A stretch of 64,000 nt of DNA from an uncultured Planctomycetaceae bacterium (GTDB lineage: Bacteria > Planctomycetota > Planctomycetia > Pirellulales > Pirellulaceae), in contig CALMEE010000008.1 of assembly GCA_937862885.1 (NCBI GenBank), forward strand, positions 62,001-126,000, read 5' to 3'. The notes under the pieces were generated by a model. The model was given only the letters and a program-made list of their open reading frames with translations, had not been told where the DNA came from and ran no database searches. A program made the translations under genes and the position numbers. The first letter of the stretch is position 1, and every line of letters starts with the position of its first letter. Positions 63,712 through 64,000 of the stretch are shown here, in pieces.

Positions 63712-64000
63712 TTAGTTGCTAGTTTGATAGCTGGCACCATTCATCGTGTTATGAGCATCAAAGGTTACGCCTTTGCCACGCGCCTTGCGATTGCTCTTGG
63801 TTTCCGACAATTGCTGCTGTTGGTACTTAAAGCGGGCCACGAGTCCACTTAGTTCGGCGGCCATGCGGCTAAGCTCATTGGCAGCTTGTTGTGAGTTATT
63901 GGCTCCCTCAGTCGTGCTTTGAGCAGCATTTGCCACTGATGCGATATTCTGCGCGATTTCAGACGATCCTTTAGAGGCTTCTGCCACATTTCGGCCCATC
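63712..64000 (-). CDS. Methyl-accepting chemotaxis protein, C-terminal part (runs off the window)
   Basis: Ninety-five codons of the C-terminal end. The visible stretch GRNVAEASKGSSEIAQNIASVANAAQSTTEGANNSQQAANELSRMAAEL has the alternating helical character and the Ala/Gln/Ser/Glu-rich segments of the receptor signalling coiled coil distal to the CheA tip. The protein ends in a basic, flexible tail without the pentapeptide that tethers CheR and CheB in enteric receptors. The start lies beyond 64000. It is first of the cluster that continues with CheY, CheB and CheR. Confidence 0.8.
   Translation of the reverse strand, partial: MGRNVAEASKGSSEIAQNIASVANAAQSTTEGANNSQQAANELSRMAAELSGLVARFKYQQQQLSETKSNRKARGKGVTFDAHNTMNGASYQTSN

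Overview
The window looks like chromosome of a planctomycete, most likely in the Pirellulaceae or a close relative. No rRNA is present to prove this. The pointers are two secreted PQQ-type beta-propellers with the W-x-GP-x-RNG start, a BBP7-like outer-membrane barrel, a PEP-CTERM protein, a caspase-TPR protein, an ECF sigma factor abutting a Ser/Thr kinase fused to a SUMF1-like domain, and the loose gene spacing. Base composition is near 50% GC throughout. I saw no insertion sequence, prophage, CRISPR array, tRNA or rRNA.

Layout. 1-10.2 kb: accC, a 3-hydroxyanthranilate dioxygenase, a methyltransferase, a BaiN/YhiN-type flavoprotein, a secreted beta-propeller, an M61 peptidase with PDZ domain, and nadC. 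10.7-15.4 kb: a three-domain kinase / M23 / class-III PLP fusion next to an ALDH7-type dehydrogenase. 16-24 kb: a PEP-CTERM protein, the caspase-TPR protein, trpS, acpS, uppP and a Q/N-rich membrane protein. 25-29 kb: a DEGS-like desaturase, PPK2 and a class-C-type serine hydrolase. 29-36.6 kb: rplM-rpsI, a BBP7-like barrel, a threonine/serine dehydratase, mgtE, ispG, trmL and apt. 36.6-45 kb: a haem-binding lipoprotein, a beta-propeller lipoprotein, the ECF sigma factor with its kinase, and a FadL-type barrel. 45-55.8 kb: copA, an ArsC/low-molecular-weight phosphatase, mqnC-mqnA, a small cysteine-rich secreted protein, an unusual signal peptidase I, thrC, a CYTH protein and a methyltransferase. 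56-59.4 kb: a sulfotransferase, a family 2 glycosyltransferase and a rhomboid. 59.6-64 kb: a chemotaxis cluster on the minus strand (MCP, CheY, CheB, CheR, CheX, CheY, CheC/CheX-like).

How genes fit together. MqnA and MqnC point to menaquinone made by the futalosine route. 3-Hydroxyanthranilate dioxygenase and NadC are consecutive steps of kynurenine-type NAD synthesis. AccC and AcpS serve fatty-acid synthesis, IspG and UppP serve isoprenoids and the undecaprenyl lipid cycle. The most striking group is at 10.7-15.4 kb: an APH-type kinase and a class-III PLP phospho-lyase-like domain in one protein, beside an antiquitin-type dehydrogenase. These match, domain for domain, the animal route 5-hydroxylysine to 5-phosphohydroxylysine to aminoadipate semialdehyde to aminoadipate. 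A zinc peptidase domain with intact ligands lies between the two enzyme domains. This assignment is inference from family membership and needs biochemistry.
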